Source of the DNA: Bacillota bacterium
GTDB lineage: Bacteria; Bacillota; Clostridia; Acetivibrionales; DSM-1351
Direction of reading: 5' to 3'
DNA: 7,077 nucleotides
Assembly: GCA_023433945.1 (NCBI GenBank)
Contig: JAEYTP010000120.1
Coordinates: 1 to 7,077 of the forward strand
The notes below the pieces were generated by a model, which saw nothing but the letters and a program-made list of their open reading frames with translations, was not told where the DNA came from and made no database searches. Positions 1 to 5,244 of the stretch are shown one piece after another (within the stretch, counting starts at the first letter, position 1; each line of letters opens with the position of its first letter). The position numbers were made by a program, and so were the translations under genes.

Positions 1-111
1 TGAGTTCTCCTTGCCCTTTACATCCTTAATAACCCCTGCTCCCAATACGTTTACTGATAACATTGAGCATGCAATGACAAGACAAATTAGCAACTTAATT
101 TTCTTAAGCAT
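1..111 (-). CDS. N-terminus of an exported protein (partial, runs off the left edge)
   Basis: Only the first 37 codons lie in the window, read leftward from an ATG at 111. They encode a basic start (K3, K4, K6), a hydrophobic core and then VLGAG around residues 23-27, followed by a charged stretch. This is a typical Sec signal peptide, probably cut near residues 25-26. A VIAC match to a lipobox (C15) is present, but hydrophobic sequence continues beyond it, so a lipoprotein is less likely. An excellent AAGGAGG site at 117-123 sits six bases before the ATG and fixes the start. A strong promoter lies just upstream, so the gene is probably transcribed independently of the FAH-family gene. The mature protein is outside the window and its function cannot be called. 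Confidence 0.85.
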   Translation of the reverse strand, partial: MLKKIKLLICLVIACSMLSVNVLGAGVIKDVKGKENS

Positions 112-159
112 AATTTCCTCCTTAAGTCAAATTTTATAAAGTTTACAAAATACTTCATT

Positions 160-188
160 ATTTTATCACTAAAGGAGAAAAATGGCAA
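160..188 (-). promoter_or_regulatory. Sigma-A type promoter of the exported-protein gene
   Basis: On the minus strand TTGCCA (183-188) is followed after 17 bases by TAAAAT (160-165). A TG one base before the -10 gives an extended -10. Transcription would start near 153, leaving a leader of about 40 bases before the ATG at 111. Confidence 0.7.
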
Positions 189-193
189 GTAAG

Positions 194-1075
194 TTAAAAT
201 ACAAATTTATTTTTTAAAATACCTATACTTTCTATTTCGCATTCTACTATATCATTTTCTACTAGATATTTCGGAGGTTCAAAGCCCATTCCTACACCTT
301 CTGGTGTCCCGGTTGAAATAATATCACCAGGGTATAAGGTCATGGTTTTGCTTAAGTCTTCAATGATATAGGCAATATCAAATATCATATTCTTAGTATT
401 AGAGTTTTGCCTGACTTCCCCATTTACTCTGCATGTAATATTTAAATTTTGAGCATCACCAATACTGCTGTTATGCTCAATACATGGTCCTATAGGACAG
501 AAACCATCTAAATTTTTCCCTTTAAACCACTGCACATGATGTCTCTGTATATCTCTAGCTGATACATCGTTTACAATGGTATATCCAAATATGTTTTCAT
601 GTGCATTTTCTCTACTCACATTTTTACACTCTCTACCGATTACTATGGCTAGCTCAGCTTCATAATCAACACTTTTTGTAGCATTTTCATTTAGGTGAAT
701 TTCATCTTCATGACCGATAGGTGGATAAGCAAATTTAGAAAAGTATATTGGGTATTCAGGCAGACCTGAAATGTCTTGTATTTTATTTCTTATTTCTATA
801 ACATGTTCAACATAGTTTTTCCCAAGGCAAATAATGTTTCTAATTGGATTTGTGATGGGTGCTAGTAGTTTAATACCTTTTAAGTCATAGCCTTTTTCAA
901 AATAATTCGTTACATTTAACTGTTCTGGTAATACAGTCCCAAATTCCTTGATAAAATCCAAAACAGTATAAACCTTTTCAAGGCCATTTATTGAACAAAA
1001 AGGTATTGCTCTACCATTTTGTATGAATCCTGAAAATTGCTGTCCATCAGTTGTTTTAAAGGTTATTAGCTTCAT
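194..1075 (-). CDS. Fumarylacetoacetate hydrolase (FAH) family protein
   Basis: This is a 293-residue soluble enzyme of the FAH superfamily, whose members cleave or isomerise C-C bonds next to carbonyls in acylpyruvates, oxaloacetate or ring-cleavage products using Mg2+ or Mn2+. The N-terminal 70 or so residues form the small lead domain. The catalytic fold follows from about LAPITNP (71-77), with GKNYVEH (85-91). The metal ligands appear intact: the E-x-E pair in YEAE (E139, E141) and the Asp of NDVSARD (D170). K186 in the KGKNLDG segment and TGTPEGVGMG (255-264) are the other family hallmarks. Length is usual. GAGG at 1084-1087, eight bases before the ATG, supports the start. It has no catabolic neighbours, so the substrate is unknown; acylpyruvase, oxaloacetate decarboxylase or HpaG-like isomerase are all possible. 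No hairpin terminator follows the stop. Confidence 0.92.
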   Translation of the reverse strand: MKLITFKTTDGQQFSGFIQNGRAIPFCSINGLEKVYTVLDFIKEFGTVLPEQLNVTNYFEKGYDLKGIKLLAPITNPIRNIICLGKNYVEHVIEIRNKIQDISGLPEYPIYFSKFAYPPIGHEDEIHLNENATKSVDYEAELAIVIGRECKNVSRENAHENIFGYTIVNDVSARDIQRHHVQWFKGKNLDGFCPIGPCIEHNSSIGDAQNLNITCRVNGEVRQNSNTKNMIFDIAYIIEDLSKTMTLYPGDIISTGTPEGVGMGFEPPKYLVENDIVECEIESIGILKNKFVF

Positions 1076-1116
1076 TTTTGTAACCTCACAGTCTATAAAA
1101 TTTATATATTATCTTT

Positions 1117-1149
1117 ATTATATTAGCAGAAAATATTGTAGCGAAGCAA
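1117..1149 (-). promoter_or_regulatory. Probable promoter of the FAH-family gene
   Basis: On the minus strand TTGCTT (1144-1149) is followed after 18 bases by TAATAT (1120-1125). An overlapping TATAAT (1117-1122) is an alternative -10 with a poorer -35. The start would fall about 35-40 bases before the ATG. In the rest of the divergent gap, CAGAAATATTCTG at 1192-1204 is a 13-base palindrome with 5-bp arms that could be an operator, but nothing else supports that. Confidence 0.45.
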
Positions 1150-1237
1150 TTATTATTTATTTTAGAAGATACGTTTCTAGATTCTATTTTTCAGAAATAT
1201 TCTGCTATCTAATTAATACGGAGCATTATCTAAGGTT

Positions 1238-1266
1238 TTGTTTTCTAACATTATGGTAACTATTAA
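1238..1266 (+). promoter_or_regulatory. Possible promoter of the Pro/Gly-repeat protein gene
   Basis: TTGTTT (1238-1243) is followed after 17 bases by TATTAA (1261-1266) on the plus strand, about 65 bases before the ATG. The hexamers are only moderate matches. A sporulation sigma factor promoter in the same gap cannot be excluded by eye. Confidence 0.35.
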
Positions 1267-1332
1267 CATTACTACCCCATATATTGTAATATAGCAATTT
1301 AAAGGCTAAAGCTTAATGAAAGGAGTGCAAAA

Positions 1333-1860
1333 ATGGACAATATTGAATCTTTTATAGGAAAAACTATAATGACAACACTTCCATTTTACGGTCGAATCAA
1401 GGTGTATGTACTGAATGTTAATCCATATACAAGAATGGCACAAATACTAATTCAAACCCCACAAGGTTTTCAAATGATTGAAGTGCCATATTCCGATTTC
1501 AGTGGTATTGATTTAGTAACAAATAATGTGATATTACCGTTTAAGTGGTTTGGTCCTGGCTCTAATAAGCCCTGGTTTGCACCTGGGGCTTCGGGTAATC
1601 CTATTGGGCCAATGAAACCCCCAAGACCTCCAGGCGGTAATCAACCTGGACCTATGAAACCCCCAGGCCCTCCCGGCGGAAATCAACCTGGGCCAATGAA
1701 ACCTCCAGGACCTCCCGGCGGAAATCAACCTGGGCCAATGAAACCCCCAGGACCTCCGGGTGGCAATCCTCCTGGACCAATGAAACCTCCAGGACCTCCC
1801 GGCGGTAAACCACCTGGTCAAATGAAGCCCCGGGAACAGGAAGAAGATTATGATATATAG
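1333..1860 (+). CDS. Uncharacterised protein with a 14-residue Pro/Gly/Met repeat tail
   Basis: This 175-residue protein is the only plus-strand gene. AAAGGAGTG (1319-1327) precedes the ATG closely and fixes the start. It has three parts. Residues 1-70 are non-repetitive and rich in beta-formers, with FIGKTI, LPFYGRIKVYVLNVNP and TPQGFQMIEVP; they look like a compact beta domain, perhaps a small SH3- or Sm-like barrel (inference). Residues 71-91 are a Gly/Pro/Trp linker. Residues 92-161 are five tandem copies of GPMKPPGPPGGNQP, with a sixth broken copy (GQMKP) and an acidic tail (EQEEDYDI). Glycine is not at every third position, so this is not a collagen triple helix; a polyproline-II rod is more likely. 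There is no signal peptide or membrane segment. I do not recognise the family. A role in the spore coat or in surface binding is only a guess from composition. Confidence 0.85.
   Translation: MDNIESFIGKTIMTTLPFYGRIKVYVLNVNPYTRMAQILIQTPQGFQMIEVPYSDFSGIDLVTNNVILPFKWFGPGSNKPWFAPGASGNPIGPMKPPRPPGGNQPGPMKPPGPPGGNQPGPMKPPGPPGGNQPGPMKPPGPPGGNPPGPMKPPGPPGGKPPGQMKPREQEEDYDI
1606..1815 (+). repeat. Five in-frame 42-bp tandem repeats inside the Pro/Gly-repeat gene
   Basis: Five consecutive 42-base units each encode one 14-residue copy starting at the GPMKPP glycine, and a degenerate sixth begins at 1816. Copies differ mostly at third codon positions (for example CCC or CCT for Pro, GGC or GGT for Gly), while the protein changes little: Arg for Gly in copy 1, Pro for Gln in copy 4, Lys and Pro in copy 5. 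The stretch is much richer in G+C than its surroundings. The period is a multiple of three, so long open frames also appear on the opposite strand; these are shadows. Confidence 0.95.
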
Positions 1861-1876
1861 TTTATAAAACAACTTA

Positions 1877-1918
1877 TTAAATGGCACTATGTTTTAAAAT
1901 AGACACAGTGCCATTTAA
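1877..1918 (+). terminator. Stem-loop after the Pro/Gly-repeat gene, possible terminator
   Basis: Arms 1877-1892 and 1903-1918 pair over 16 positions with one mismatch (A1889 with C1906) and a 10-base loop. It begins 17 bases after the stop codon. The stem is stable, but the sequence after it is only AATTTAG rather than a real U-run, so termination may be weak or the hairpin may mainly protect the mRNA end. Confidence 0.55.
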
Positions 1919-1933
1919 ATTTAGAGAGTGATT

Positions 1934-1970
1934 AAATAAAAAACAGACTGACACTTAAGTAAGTCTGTTT
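1934..1970 (-). terminator. Intrinsic terminator of the glutaredoxin gene
   Basis: Read on the minus strand, AAACAGACT (1962-1970) pairs perfectly with AGTCTGTTT (1941-1949) around a 12-base loop and runs into TTTTTTATTT. It starts 13 bases after the glutaredoxin stop. It faces the hairpin at 1877-1918, as expected between two convergent genes. Confidence 0.85.
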
Positions 1971-1983
1971 AAGATAATGTATA

Positions 1984-2214
1984 TTAGGCAGATATAAGTC
2001 GATCAATGGTGTCTTTGTCATATCCTACAATAATGTTACCCTTATAATCCATAACCGGCACGCCCCTCTGCCCTGATTTTAATATCATCTCCATGGCAGC
2101 CTTTCTGTCTCTAGAAACATCTATCTCTTCATATCTTACGTGCTTTTCATCCAAATACTTTTTCAATACATTGCACCATCCACAATTTGGAGTAGAATAA
2201 ACCTTAACATCCAT
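1984..2214 (-). CDS. Glutaredoxin-like protein, YruB/NrdH-like, with a CGWC active site
   Basis: This 76-residue protein is a single, minimal thioredoxin fold: the first beta strand (VKVYSTPN), the redox motif CGWC (C11-C14), a helix, the second strand (YEEIDVS), the cis-proline segment GVPVM (about 51-55) and the glycine of IIVGYD. It should act in the cytoplasm as a small thiol-disulfide carrier for peroxidases, reductases or persulfide chemistry. Length and layout match the YruB-like mini-glutaredoxins common in clostridia. Those usually carry a Pro after the first Cys (CPxC), so CGWC is a variant. AGGAGG (2223-2228) with eight-base spacing fixes the start. The gene has its own promoter region with a CsoR/CstR-type palindrome and a clear terminator, so it is a single-gene unit downstream of dedA. 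The redox partner is not in the window. Confidence 0.9.
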   Translation of the reverse strand: MDVKVYSTPNCGWCNVLKKYLDEKHVRYEEIDVSRDRKAAMEMILKSGQRGVPVMDYKGNIIVGYDKDTIDRLISA

Positions 2215-2277
2215 ATAAAATACCTCCTATATTTATTATTCTTAAATCTTTTTTTCATCATATAGTCTTGGTATTTA

Positions 2278-2306
2278 TATATATACCCCACATGGGTATG
2301 CTAAAA
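2278..2306 (-). promoter_or_regulatory. Possible glutaredoxin promoter with the operator in its spacer
   Basis: On the minus strand TTTTAG (2301-2306, a weak -35) and TATATA (2278-2283) are 17 bases apart, with most of the palindrome at 2283-2299 in the spacer. TATAAA (2274-2279) is an alternative -10. The weak -35 and the occupied spacer suit a repressed or induced promoter. Confidence 0.4.
2283..2299. promoter_or_regulatory. CsoR/CstR-type operator palindrome upstream of the glutaredoxin gene
   Basis: ATACCC (2283-2288) and GGGTAT (2294-2299) form a perfect 6-bp inverted repeat around CACAT. G-tract palindromes of the form TACCC-N-GGGTA are typical operators of the CsoR family, which includes copper-sensing CsoR and persulfide-sensing CstR. 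It lies about 70 bases before the glutaredoxin ATG and clear of the dedA coding region. No CsoR-family gene is in the window, so the regulator would act in trans. The identification is by motif only. Confidence 0.55.
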
Positions 2307-2345
2307 CATTAAAAATAAAAATCATTTCAATTTATTGTCATTTAT

Positions 2346-2978
2346 TTAATTGTTCTTTGCAGAACTTTTTTGACGCTTTAGTTTTAATAAAATATAAACT
2401 AACACGATTACTACCACTAATATAATAACTGCAGATAAATTAAAGAATGACATAAATCTCTTAATCTCATCAATATTGTTACCTATAGCCCTTCCAATTA
2501 ATAAGTATATAACCTGTTGGAGAACTATAGATAAAAAGATATAAGTAAAATATACTCTTTTCTTTACTTTGAATACTCCACTCAACAGAACCATCAATGA
2601 GCTAGTACCAGGAATAAATTTACTAATAAAAAGACCATACTTACCATACTTATGAAACACTTTTTCACTTCTTTTTATATGCTTTTCATCTATATATTTA
2701 GCTACAAATTTATATCGAAATACCTCATTACCACATTTATATCCAAATATATACACCAATAAAGAGCCTACAAAGCTTCCTGCTACAGAAACTATTAAAA
2801 TCGGTATAAAGTGAAAATTAGCATGTGTTGTAAGATAACCTTCAAATATAATTATAAAATCAGAAGGAAAAGGTGGAAAAATCATCTGAAGAATAGCAGA
2901 ACAGAAGAAAAAGAAATAAGAAAAAAGCACATTCCCGCCTATTATATCATTTATAAAATTAGTGATTAAGTGTTCCAT
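2346..2978 (-). CDS. DedA family integral membrane protein (SNARE-associated/VTT fold)
   Basis: This 210-residue protein belongs to the DedA family. Those proteins sit in the cytoplasmic membrane and have been linked to lipid-carrier (undecaprenyl phosphate) recycling, proton-driven transport and envelope integrity. Hydrophobic segments lie near residues 15-35, 58-80, 115-135, 140-162 and 180-200. Family landmarks are PPFPSD (35-40), the re-entrant-loop motif that normally ends in Glu or Asp; GSFVGSLLVYIFGYKCG (67-83); and FISKFIPGTSSL (117-128), which matches the usual F-x-x-R-F-x-P-G-x-R element with Lys120 and Ser126 in place of the common arginines. The tail is basic (KLKRQK). GAGGT at 2983-2987 (CCTC on the plus strand) supports the ATG at 2978. 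No clear promoter or terminator is visible. Linkage to the glutaredoxin gene may be positional only. Confidence 0.9.
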   Translation of the reverse strand: MEHLITNFINDIIGGNVLFSYFFFFCSAILQMIFPPFPSDFIIIFEGYLTTHANFHFIPILIVSVAGSFVGSLLVYIFGYKCGNEVFRYKFVAKYIDEKHIKRSEKVFHKYGKYGLFISKFIPGTSSLMVLLSGVFKVKKRVYFTYIFLSIVLQQVIYLLIGRAIGNNIDEIKRFMSFFNLSAVIILVVVIVLVYILLKLKRQKSSAKNN

Positions 2979-3161
2979 ATAAACCTCATCCTCTTATGTG
3001 CATACAGAGAGAGTTGAAATCCCCTGTATTTAACTACAACTATAAACATACTAAGTTGTCTAATCACTCATCCACCCGTAAATCTTATATTTACCTGCTA
3101 CATAAGAAATCATTGCACTTACCAATAGATTCTATTCAGTAACAATCCAAATAATGACAAT
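2979..3161. other. Gap between the hydrolase and dedA genes, no gene recognised
   Basis: The 183 bases after the hydrolase stop hold no intrinsic terminator with a U-run and no convincing promoter hexamers. Short inverted repeats occur at 3002-3007/3024-3029 (ATACAG/CTGTAT, in the dedA leader), 3036-3041/3054-3059 (ACAACT/AGTTGT) and 3124-3131/3159-3166 (8-bp arms overlapping the hydrolase stop). dedA may therefore be reached partly by read-through from the hydrolase gene, or by a promoter I cannot recognise. Confidence 0.4.
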
Positions 3162-4253
3162 CTATTTTGCTGCATAGCCTTCAACAAAATCATAAATCAT
3201 CCTTGATAAATCAGCTATTTTGTTATAAGCAGTACCCACATCAACATCCTCAGTCATAACTGACAGAACATAAGGATGCGATGCAAAAACAATACCTACA
3301 TCATTAGCAGTTTTAGTCTGATTGCCTATCTTATGAGCAACCTTTACATCTGGTGGAAGTTTTGCATCAATTCTGTCTCTCCAGTCAGTATTCTCGAGAT
3401 TATAAATAAGCTCAGAGTATACATCCTCATTTGAAAGGTATAGATTGTACAAATCCTTTGAAACAAGGGCCATATCGTAAGGGCAGGAACGATGTGTTTT
3501 ACCGTAATAAACCTGACCTCCAAGATCCATTATATACTGACGTATATTTTCAATACCCAGTAACCTGATTATCATATTTACTCCACAGTTATCGCTCTTT
3601 ACGATGGCAAGCTTTGAAGTCTCTCTAACAGTGTATTGAGTACCAAAAGGATCTTTTTGAATAATGCCTGTACCAGATTCAAAGTCTTCTTTTTTGTATG
3701 TGAGAATATCATCAAGTTTAACATTACCCTTTTCAATTTCCTTGAATAAAAGCACATTCATAGGTAGCTTAGAGGTACTTGCCGCTATATACTCAACCTT
3801 ATCATTAACCTCAACGGTTTCACCTGTAGCGAGATCAATGAATGTGACTCCATACCTGCCGGATTGCTTTTTAACAAAATCTGTAATAAGTTTTTCAAGC
3901 TCGTCTATCTTGCCGCTCTTCTCAACCGAACCAAAGGTTGGTAAGAAGCCATGATCCTTAGTCATTACGCCGTTTAATGTAGTAGATGGCTCTGAGGTTT
4001 CCGAACTAACAGCTGAGCCAGAAGTATTCTCTGAAGCATCTGTTGTGGAATTTGAAGGCGTATCTGGAGTTAAGGAATCAGTTGAAGCACTTGTCGTTGA
4101 CCCAGCAGCGGATGAACTTGCTTGCTCGCTTTGAGGACTAAACAAAGTGTATCCTGCAATTATCAATACAGCAGCACACACTAGAGAAGCTATGACCATC
4201 AGCACCCTTCTCTTTTTATATTTTCTTTCACTTCTAAATCTATGTGACCTCAT
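3162..4253 (-). CDS. Membrane-anchored class A beta-lactamase-fold serine hydrolase
   Basis: This 363-residue protein has a very basic start, one membrane segment or uncleaved signal (about 17-37), a low-complexity Ser/Thr/Pro/Glu linker (about 41-93) that would span the cell wall, and an extracellular beta-lactamase/transpeptidase-like domain (about 115-360). The three catalytic signatures are visible: S159-T-S-K162 (SxxK), S220-D-N222 (SDN) and K308-I-G310 (KTG-like). The class A omega loop with the deacylating Glu166 is missing: after SDN the chain goes from GGQVYYGKTHR straight to SCPYDMAL. It may therefore be a wall-linked hydrolase, transpeptidase-like or penicillin-binding protein rather than a resistance enzyme. 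The start has only a distant GGGGG (4268-4272). An internal ATG at 4199 has a better GAAGGGTG site but would remove the basic region, so I kept 4253. It has its own promoter, downstream of the GntR gene. Confidence 0.85.
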   Translation of the reverse strand: MRSHRFRSERKYKKRRVLMVIASLVCAAVLIIAGYTLFSPQSEQASSSAAGSTTSASTDSLTPDTPSNSTTDASENTSGSAVSSETSEPSTTLNGVMTKDHGFLPTFGSVEKSGKIDELEKLITDFVKKQSGRYGVTFIDLATGETVEVNDKVEYIAASTSKLPMNVLLFKEIEKGNVKLDDILTYKKEDFESGTGIIQKDPFGTQYTVRETSKLAIVKSDNCGVNMIIRLLGIENIRQYIMDLGGQVYYGKTHRSCPYDMALVSKDLYNLYLSNEDVYSELIYNLENTDWRDRIDAKLPPDVKVAHKIGNQTKTANDVGIVFASHPYVLSVMTEDVDVGTAYNKIADLSRMIYDFVEGYAAK

Positions 4254-4278
4254 AATTTATTTTTTTTCCCCCGAAAAT

Positions 4279-4336
4279 CATTTTAAAAACCTTAATTCAT
4301 TTTAAAAACCGTAATTCATTTTAAAAACATGCAATT
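4279..4336. repeat. Three 19-20 bp tandem repeats in the hydrolase leader
   Basis: Units at 4279-4297, 4298-4316 and 4317-4336 share CATTTTAAAAAC followed by a variable two to four bases and AATT. A fourth copy (CATTTTA) starts at 4337 and merges with the promoter -10. All three full units lie between the predicted start site and the hydrolase ATG, so they would be transcribed in the 5' leader. They could be protein-binding sites, a phase-variable length element, or simple slippage products. Confidence 0.9.
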
Positions 4337-4337
4337 C

Positions 4338-4366
4338 ATTTTAGCATTTAAAAAAATATAATTCAA
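4338..4366 (-). promoter_or_regulatory. Sigma-A type promoter of the serine hydrolase gene
   Basis: On the minus strand TTGAAT (4361-4366) and TAAAAT (4338-4343) are exactly 17 bases apart. Transcription would begin near 4331 and give a leader of about 78 bases containing the tandem repeats. It lies in the gap after the gntR stop (4395), so the hydrolase can be expressed independently of gntR. Confidence 0.65.
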
Positions 4367-4394
4367 TATATACATATATTACATTGGTGTCAAC

Positions 4395-5132
4395 TTATTG
4401 TCTGATATTTTCAAAAAGAAGTCTGCAATTATCCGCTCTATACTTTGAAATAATATATTCAACTGCCTGTCCGCTCTTTGAATACAAAGTATTTTGTAGC
4501 TTAATGAGAGGTTGACCTGGTTGCACTCTAAGCACCGGAGAATCTTGTTGTTCAGCAAAAATTATTTCCAGTATACTTTTACATTTATCGGGAATCAGAG
4601 GATATTTACCTCTCAATATATCAACAGAAGACTTTTTATCCTGAATTTGGTTAATAATTTCAGGAAAAAGATTAAGTGGAATGAAAGAAAAGTTTAATGA
4701 ATATACTTCGTTCTTACTAATGCTTGATATATAAGTAATTTTGGCCACAGGCATACTTGTATTGTAGTTAAAAATACTATTTAAAATATCCAAAGAATAA
4801 CTTTCAATTGTTTCGATAGATAAAATATTTTTATCTGCAGGGCACTGACAGTCCAGTATAGAATCAGTAAAGCCGCTATAATTCTTTATATCAATAACAT
4901 TTTTTCTGCCATATACAAAAGTACCCTTTCCCTTTTGCTTGTATAGATACCCACAGCTTGTAAGTTCATTTACTGCCTGTCTGACAGTAGGGCGGCTAAT
5001 ATCAAACATTTCGCATAGTTCTTGCTCTGAAGGGATTTGGGTGTTTGGTGCATAATCCCCATTTAGTATCTTTTCGATAATTAAATCCTTAAGCTGAAGA
5101 TATAGTGGAATGCTACTGAACTTGTTTATCAT
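4395..5132 (-). CDS. GntR family transcriptional regulator, HutC/UTRA type
   Basis: This 245-residue cytoplasmic repressor or activator has two domains. The winged helix-turn-helix covers about residues 8-75, with YLQLKDLI, the motif IPSEQELCEMFDISRPTVRQ (33-52) and the wing GKGTFV. A UTRA effector-binding domain covers about 90-240 and includes the late VEYIISKYRADNCRL element. UTRA domains usually bind sugars, amino acids or similar small molecules, and the ligand here is unknown. The frame is open to an ATG at 5186, but the ATG at 5132 is preferred: it has GAGGAG (5139-5144) at good spacing and gives the normal N-terminus, and the longer form would begin inside the palindrome. The gene has a TATAAT promoter, and the palindrome at its start site suggests self-regulation. 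The hydrolase just downstream is the most obvious other target, without direct evidence. Confidence 0.92.
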   Translation of the reverse strand: MINKFSSIPLYLQLKDLIIEKILNGDYAPNTQIPSEQELCEMFDISRPTVRQAVNELTSCGYLYKQKGKGTFVYGRKNVIDIKNYSGFTDSILDCQCPADKNILSIETIESYSLDILNSIFNYNTSMPVAKITYISSISKNEVYSLNFSFIPLNLFPEIINQIQDKKSSVDILRGKYPLIPDKCKSILEIIFAEQQDSPVLRVQPGQPLIKLQNTLYSKSGQAVEYIISKYRADNCRLLFENIRQ

Positions 5133-5162
5133 ATCTCTCTCCTCACATTCTATACAAATAAA

Positions 5163-5195
5163 TAAGATAGGATGATGTATTGACATCCTATCTTA
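5163..5195. promoter_or_regulatory. Perfect 12-bp inverted repeat at the gntR transcription start
   Basis: TAAGATAGGATG (5163-5174) and CATCCTATCTTA (5184-5195) are exact complements around nine bases. Arm centres are 21 bp apart, two helical turns, which suits a dimeric regulator. The element starts two bases after the gntR -10 and ends about 30 bases before the ATG. It could be an operator for GntR itself, a hairpin at the mRNA 5' end, or a terminator for purB read-through (the following minus-strand bases are TTATTTATTTG, not a clean U-run). Confidence 0.75.
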
Positions 5196-5196
5196 G

Positions 5197-5226
5197 ATTA
5201 TATCAAAGCTATTTATTTATAAGCAA
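5197..5226 (-). promoter_or_regulatory. Sigma-A type promoter of the gntR gene
   Basis: On the minus strand TTGCTT (5221-5226) is followed after 18 bases by a perfect TATAAT (5197-5202). The start would fall near 5190, inside the 12-bp palindrome, about 58 bases before the gntR ATG at 5132. Confidence 0.7.
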
Positions 5227-5244
5227 GTTATATTGTGATTTTAT

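Noticed and set aside
171..219. Plus-strand AAAGGAG plus ATG followed by an 11-codon frame (183-218)
   Set aside because: Too short, it overlaps the 3' end of the FAH gene, and the same bases serve as the -35 and spacer of the minus-strand promoter.
1023..1259. Plus-strand 78-residue open frame across the FAH gene start
   Set aside because: It is antisense to the start of a clear gene and then runs through AT-rich promoter DNA, has no ribosome binding site, and resembles nothing.
1534..1887. Long minus-strand open frame under the Pro/Gly repeat gene
   Set aside because: It is a by-product of a 42-base (multiple of three) GC-rich repeat; its Trp/Arg/Ser pattern mirrors the sense strand and it has no ribosome binding site.
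3011..3034. GTTGAAAT...GTATTTAAC resembling part of a clostridial CRISPR repeat
   Set aside because: There is only one copy, no spacer-like periodicity and no cas genes; it is chance similarity.
3066..3131. Minus-strand 23-codon open stretch after the hydrolase stop (LLVSAMISYVAGKYK...)
   Set aside because: It looks like a possible gene remnant, but it is in frame only after two stops, has no ribosome binding site, and is too short to support.
5133..5186. Longer GntR reading frame starting at 5186
   Set aside because: It would start at or upstream of the expected transcription start, inside the 12-bp palindrome, without a ribosome binding site. The ATG at 5132 has GAGGAG.
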